Source of the DNA: a virus
Strand: one strand, 5' to 3'
Length of the DNA stretch: 40,643 nt
IMG/VR virus record: IMGVR_UViG_3300023174_002413
Coordinates: 1-40,643 of that record
The first letter of the stretch is position 1, and each line of letters starts with the position of its first letter. The translations under genes were made by a program, and so were the position numbers. The notes under the pieces are model-generated. The model did no database searches. It was not told the DNA's origin and worked only from the letters and a program-made list of their open reading frames with translations. Shown here one piece after another: positions 37,381 to 40,643 of the stretch.

Positions 37381-39091
37381 ATACCATAACTGAGAAGTCG
37401 TTACGTTTTTCAAACTTTACCACGGATCTAAACTTATCGAACAGCTGATCGCCCTTATGGCTGATAACAAAGATATTTGAGTGTTCACCGAGAGTATTCA
37501 TAAGGTTTAAGAAGTAATCAGTTCCTGCTGTATCCAAACTTGAATCAAAGATCTCATCAAGCAAGAGAAGGTTGGTGTTGACCGAGTTCTTCATCTTTGC
37601 AATAGATCGCCAAGTGAAAAGAATTGCAAGGTCAATACGCATCTTCTCACCCTCAGAGAAACTTGCGTAAGTAAACTCGTCTCGGAAACGAGATTTAATC
37701 TTTTCGTTGAACGCTTCGTCAAGTTCAAAGTGGATATACGTATCCATAGCATTCAGATACTTGTTAATCAACTTATTCATTGCTGGCAAATACTCACGAA
37801 TAATCGCAGTCTTAATTCCAGTGTCTTTCAGAAGAACACTAGCAACTTCTTCAATGTTACGATGTTCAAGCAACTGATTCTTTTGAGTAATCTTATTTAA
37901 TGCATCTTGAGCGAGATCTTTTAATTTGGTCTTCTCCTCATCGATGTTAGTTGTGTCAGATTTAACCCTTTGGGTCTCAGCTTCAAGTTCACGGATTTGT
38001 TTGTTGAGTAAGGTGATCGTACTGTTTCTTGTAGATAACTCAATGTTCTTATCGGTAATTTTTTCAACCACTTTGTTAATCTCAGATAACTTTTCGTTGA
38101 GGTTTGTAAGTATCGTTTCGAGTTCATTAATCTTTGCGTTGTTGCCCAACATTTTCTCATTAAGGTCTTTGACAATACTTGCTTTGTATTCCTCTGCGAT
38201 ATCTTGGTTACAACTTGGACATACGTCATGTTCGTTAAAAAACTCCGAGTGGTGCTCGCAAGTTTCGATTTTCTGGAGCAACTTACTTCTAATGGTTTTG
38301 GCTTTGTCGATGTCTTCAGCAATAGTTTCCTTGTCAGTGATGCTTGCTTTAAGAGTATTGATCTCCTCCAAGATGGCGCTGATCTCGCTCTCACATGATA
38401 AAATCTCAATAGAGTTAGCAGAAATTTTTGTTCCGATACTTTCGATGGCGCTCGTTTTTGCTTCAGAAATAGTTTTGATGATCGCTTGCTGGCTTTCAAC
38501 TTTATCCTTTGCGCTTTTGATGTCATTCTCTGTCTTGGTAATATCATTTTTAGTCTCCTGCGCTTTTTCTTTCAATAACGAATTCATTGTAGAGAAAATT
38601 CTAATGTCAAGAATATCCTCAATAACTTCTCTGCGTTGAGAAGATGATAACTGCATAAATGGAACAAATGACGCAGAACCTAAAATAACAACTTGGGTAA
38701 ACGTCTTATAATTCAATCGAAGGATTTGTTGCTCAAGGATCTTTTGATAATCCCGAGAAGCAGCATCTTGGTTAATCATTTCATTATCGCACCAAATCTC
38801 AAAGACGTTTGGTTTAATACCACGAATGATTTTATATTCTTTACCATTGATATCAAACTCAACCTCAACCAAACAACCCTTACCATTAATAGAGTTAATC
38901 AATTGACCTTTGTTAACATTACGAAAAGGTTTTCCAAACAATGAAAAGCACAATGCGTCTAAGATTGTGCTTTTACCTTCACCATTTTTACCAATGATTA
39001 GCGTAGTTGCAGATTTGTTTAAGAGAACCTTATTAGGTGAATTGCCAGTAGAAAGAAAGTTCTTCCAGCTTACACTTTTAAATACGATCAT
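37379..39091 (-). CDS. 46: Recombination nuclease ATPase subunit gp46 (Rad50-like)
   Basis: A 570-residue SMC-like ATPase matching T4 gp46 (560). Walker A GKNGEGKST is at about 34-42. Two long coiled-coil arms surround a zinc hook CPSC (in NEHDVCPSCNQDI), the ABC signature is FSEGEKMRID, and Walker B is NLLLLDEIFDSSLD. With gp47 it resects DNA ends for recombination-dependent replication and degrades host DNA. An 88-residue gene is inserted between the two subunits and overlaps this start by 4 bases. Confidence 0.96.
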   Translation of the reverse strand: MIVFKSVSWKNFLSTGNSPNKVLLNKSATTLIIGKNGEGKSTILDALCFSLFGKPFRNVNKGQLINSINGKGCLVEVEFDINGKEYKIIRGIKPNVFEIWCDNEMINQDAASRDYQKILEQQILRLNYKTFTQVVILGSASFVPFMQLSSSQRREVIEDILDIRIFSTMNSLLKEKAQETKNDITKTENDIKSAKDKVESQQAIIKTISEAKTSAIESIGTKISANSIEILSCESEISAILEEINTLKASITDKETIAEDIDKAKTIRSKLLQKIETCEHHSEFFNEHDVCPSCNQDIAEEYKASIVKDLNEKMLGNNAKINELETILTNLNEKLSEINKVVEKITDKNIELSTRNSTITLLNKQIRELEAETQRVKSDTTNIDEEKTKLKDLAQDALNKITQKNQLLEHRNIEEVASVLLKDTGIKTAIIREYLPAMNKLINKYLNAMDTYIHFELDEAFNEKIKSRFRDEFTYASFSEGEKMRIDLAILFTWRSIAKMKNSVNTNLLLLDEIFDSSLDTAGTDYFLNLMNTLGEHSNIFVISHKGDQLFDKFRSVVKFEKRNDFSVMV

Positions 39092-39354
39092 TTACCCATC
39101 CATTTCCAGCCTAAGAAATACTTCATCATAAACTTTTGAAGTTTGCTTGGTTGTTTCTTTTCATTAGGAATTTCCCAATCGCCTAATCGTGTTGACCAAG
39201 TAACATCACCACCACTAGATAATAAAGTAAAACCAGTACCACCAACAAGTGGCAGTGTTGTATACAACTTTGGCTTATCACATTCAGTAAAATCTAAATC
39301 AAGTTTAATCTGTTCAGTAAGTGGCCAGAAGAATTGAATTTCTTGTTGGTACAT
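39088..39354 (-). CDS. Small unknown between genes 46 and 47
   Basis: An 88-residue protein (MYQQEIQFFWPLTEQIKLDLDF, PLVGGTGFTLLSSGGDVTWSTRLG, ending FMMKYFLGWKWMGK). It has a beta-rich centre and a basic, aromatic C-terminal helix that could touch membrane or DNA. It overlaps gp47 (TAATG type) and gp46 (4 bases), so all three are co-translated. From memory, similar small genes occur here in other aquatic T4-like phages. Possibly a third subunit of the nuclease; no evidence beyond position. Confidence 0.7.
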   Translation of the reverse strand: MYQQEIQFFWPLTEQIKLDLDFTECDKPKLYTTLPLVGGTGFTLLSSGGDVTWSTRLGDWEIPNEKKQPSKLQKFMMKYFLGWKWMGK

Positions 39355-40409
39355 TAGATAACCTCTATGTTAATCGCCTCAGTATATAAGCCACGCATAT
39401 ATGACTTAACTTTTTCTTTGTCAACATCAGTTTCAATTGATTCAATATAATTAGAAAGAACAGAAACTGTATCTTCTAAATTAATCTCTTCATTAATTTC
39501 ACCTTCTTGAAATTCAGAAAAGTCTTCCACAATTTTAATTTCGTGGCAACCTTTATTATATAACTTCTGAATGAATTTGTCAAATTTATAAAAGTCAGTC
39601 TTTTCCAAAACAACTAATTTTACATATTTGTTCTCAAGATCTAAACTGTCGAGGTTAATCGGCTCGACTTCTTTATCGGTGTATTCGAGTCTTTCGAACA
39701 TTCGATAAGGATTTTCAACGAAGTCGAGTTGTCTTGTAGCGAAGTCGAACAAGTGGAATCCTCTGGGATCGTTATAATCCTGCCAAGTAAGTTCGTACGG
39801 ATTTCCCAGATAGTGAATATTGCTGTTGTTACTACGATGATGATAATGACCACTAAAGACCAAATCAAATTTGCTGAAAGTTTCTGCAGAAAATCCTTCA
39901 TGGGATTCCATTCCTCTATACATTGCGAACCCAGCAATCTCAAGATGCCCCATGCATAATGTAGAAGTGGTGTTCTTTATTTCATCAAGACTTTGCGTAT
40001 AGTTTTCAGGACAGATCCAAGGTAACATACAAACCTCAAAACCATTTACGTTGATAGTTTTTGGTTCATGAATAACTTCAATATTGTTATACTCAGCAAG
40101 CAATAAGTCAGGGGAGTTTACTTCATTAGTGTTTTTAAAATAAGTGTCATGATTGCCAGCCAACATATAAACAGTAATGCCACGCTCTTCCAATTTATCG
40201 AAGAACATTTTCTTGGCACGATCGAGGGCATAGAAGTTGACATATTTACGTCTATCAAATGTATCACCAAGAACAAGAACAGTGTCAATGCCAGATGCGT
40301 CAAGAGTAGGAAAGAAAGTATTGTCATAGAATTTTTGAAAGAAGTCTAGAAAAGCAATACTATCATTCCTTGCACCAAAGTGCTGGTCAGTAATAATCGC
40401 TACCTTCAA
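39354..40409 (-). CDS. 47: Recombination nuclease subunit gp47 (Mre11-like)
   Basis: A 351-residue calcineurin-like phosphoesterase, T4 gp47 type. The dimetal motifs are in order: ITDQHFG (D8, H10), VLGDTFDRR, LAGNHDTYF, CMGHLEIAG and FSGHYHHR. Translation must start at TTG 40409. No ATG exists before the catalytic Asp8, AGG lies 6 bases upstream, and the TTGA overlaps the stop of the AAA+ gene. It cuts DNA ends with gp46. Confidence 0.96.
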   Translation of the reverse strand: MKVAIITDQHFGARNDSIAFLDFFQKFYDNTFFPTLDASGIDTVLVLGDTFDRRKYVNFYALDRAKKMFFDKLEERGITVYMLAGNHDTYFKNTNEVNSPDLLLAEYNNIEVIHEPKTINVNGFEVCMLPWICPENYTQSLDEIKNTTSTLCMGHLEIAGFAMYRGMESHEGFSAETFSKFDLVFSGHYHHRSNNSNIHYLGNPYELTWQDYNDPRGFHLFDFATRQLDFVENPYRMFERLEYTDKEVEPINLDSLDLENKYVKLVVLEKTDFYKFDKFIQKLYNKGCHEIKIVEDFSEFQEGEINEEINLEDTVSVLSNYIESIETDVDKEKVKSYMRGLYTEAINIEVI

Positions 40410-40643
40410 ATGAAACCTACTTTTCTATTACCTGATTTAGTCATACCTTCAGTCCTTTGATTAAACACTTCTGCGATAGAATATGTATCTTTAATTTCTG
40501 GAAGAACAACACCCAATCGTTTTGCTAATTTCTCAGCATCACCATATGATAGATTATCGAAGGTAACAATATCAAAACATCTTCCTGGACGAACCAGCGC
40601 AGAATCAACATCACGAATGGATGGTAAGTTGGTAGAGAAAATC
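40406..40643 (-). CDS. AAA+ ATPase, C-terminal 78 residues
   Basis: An open frame entering from the right edge and ending at TGA 40406. IFSTNLPSIRDVDSALVRPG then RCFDIVTFDNLS is the second region of homology of classical AAA proteins (proteasome ATPase/FtsH/Vps4 type), with D-x-A-L-x-R-P-G-R carrying the Arg finger, followed by the helical lid. The C-terminal tail is basic (TKSGNRKVGF). It overlaps the gp47 TTG start. The upstream part with Walker motifs lies outside the window. The substrate to be remodelled is unknown. Confidence 0.85.
   Translation of the reverse strand, partial: IFSTNLPSIRDVDSALVRPGRCFDIVTFDNLSYGDAEKLAKRLGVVLPEIKDTYSIAEVFNQRTEGMTKSGNRKVGFI

Noticed and set aside
37926-38639. 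237-codon plus-strand open frame
   Set aside because: It lies wholly inside the coiled-coil region of gene 46 on the other strand; repetitive Leu/Ser-rich translation is typical of an antisense shadow and no ribosome site is evident.
1-40643. tRNA genes, CRISPR arrays, transposons, attachment sites
   Set aside because: No cloverleaf-like T-loop sequence, regular repeat array, transposase or integrase frame was found on either strand by reading.

Overview
This 40.6 kb window is a piece of a T4-like (myovirus-type) tailed-phage genome. The evidence is a nearly complete T4-type replisome, all on the minus strand: gp43 DNA polymerase, gp41 helicase, UvsX recombinase, RegA, gp62/gp44 clamp loader, gp45 sliding clamp, gp46/gp47 recombination nuclease, DNA ligase and a DexA-like exonuclease. 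Exact T4-type late promoters (TATAAATA) precede virion-type genes. Hsp20, a CobS/CobT-like pair and several 2-oxoglutarate dioxygenases are typical of aquatic T4-like phages, so a marine or freshwater bacterial host is likely; the host cannot be named from sequence. No tRNA, CRISPR array, insertion sequence or integrase was seen. Both ends cut through genes.

Layout, read in the direction of transcription (right to left). 40.6-37.4 kb: end of an AAA+ ATPase, gp47, a small unknown, gp46. 37.3-33.0 kb: a small gene, a zincin/von Willebrand A protein, a MoxR/CobS-like ATPase and a companion sharing its N-terminal motif, all served by strong sigma70-type promoters. 33.0-28.7 kb: a winged-helix protein, a tiny membrane protein, a dATP/dGTP diphosphohydrolase-like protein, then gp45-gp44-gp62-RegA with small inserted genes. 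28.6-26.1 kb: a phasin-like small protein, Hsp20, rubrerythrin and a separate rubredoxin, an Sm-like protein and a structured GC-rich spacer. 26.1-22.1 kb: small conserved genes, DNA ligase and DexA. 22.1-16.1 kb: polymerase, an Asp/Asn-hydroxylase-like enzyme, thioredoxin, UvsX and helicase.

The most interesting region is 8.5-16.1 kb. Immediately downstream of the helicase lie a TET/JBP-type DNA dioxygenase, a class II glutamine amidotransferase, an amidoligase and a GNAT acetyltransferase. These are followed, behind their own promoter, by a ParB-like protein, an amino acid:DNA transferase (aGPT-pyrophosphorylase) family protein, an unknown and a P-loop kinase. Together they read as a DNA base hypermodification pathway: oxidise a 5-methyl group already in DNA, activate it by phosphorylation, displace the phosphate with an amine or amino acid, then extend by amide ligation or acetylation. 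The dioxygenase ends in a peptide almost identical to the putative clamp-binding tail of the phage polymerase, suggesting modification at the replication fork.

The left end (1-8.5 kb) is late and virion-related. Four proteins begin with a decapeptide matching the T4 capsid-targeting sequence MKTYQEFIAE, including the (L/I)xE prohead-protease site at residues 8-10. They include a ligase-like nucleotidyltransferase, a nuclease-like protein and a T/HxGH nucleotidyltransferase; a fifth, polyprotein-like gene has related tags. They look like a set of enzymes packaged in the head and delivered with the DNA. A Dps-like ferritin lies among them.
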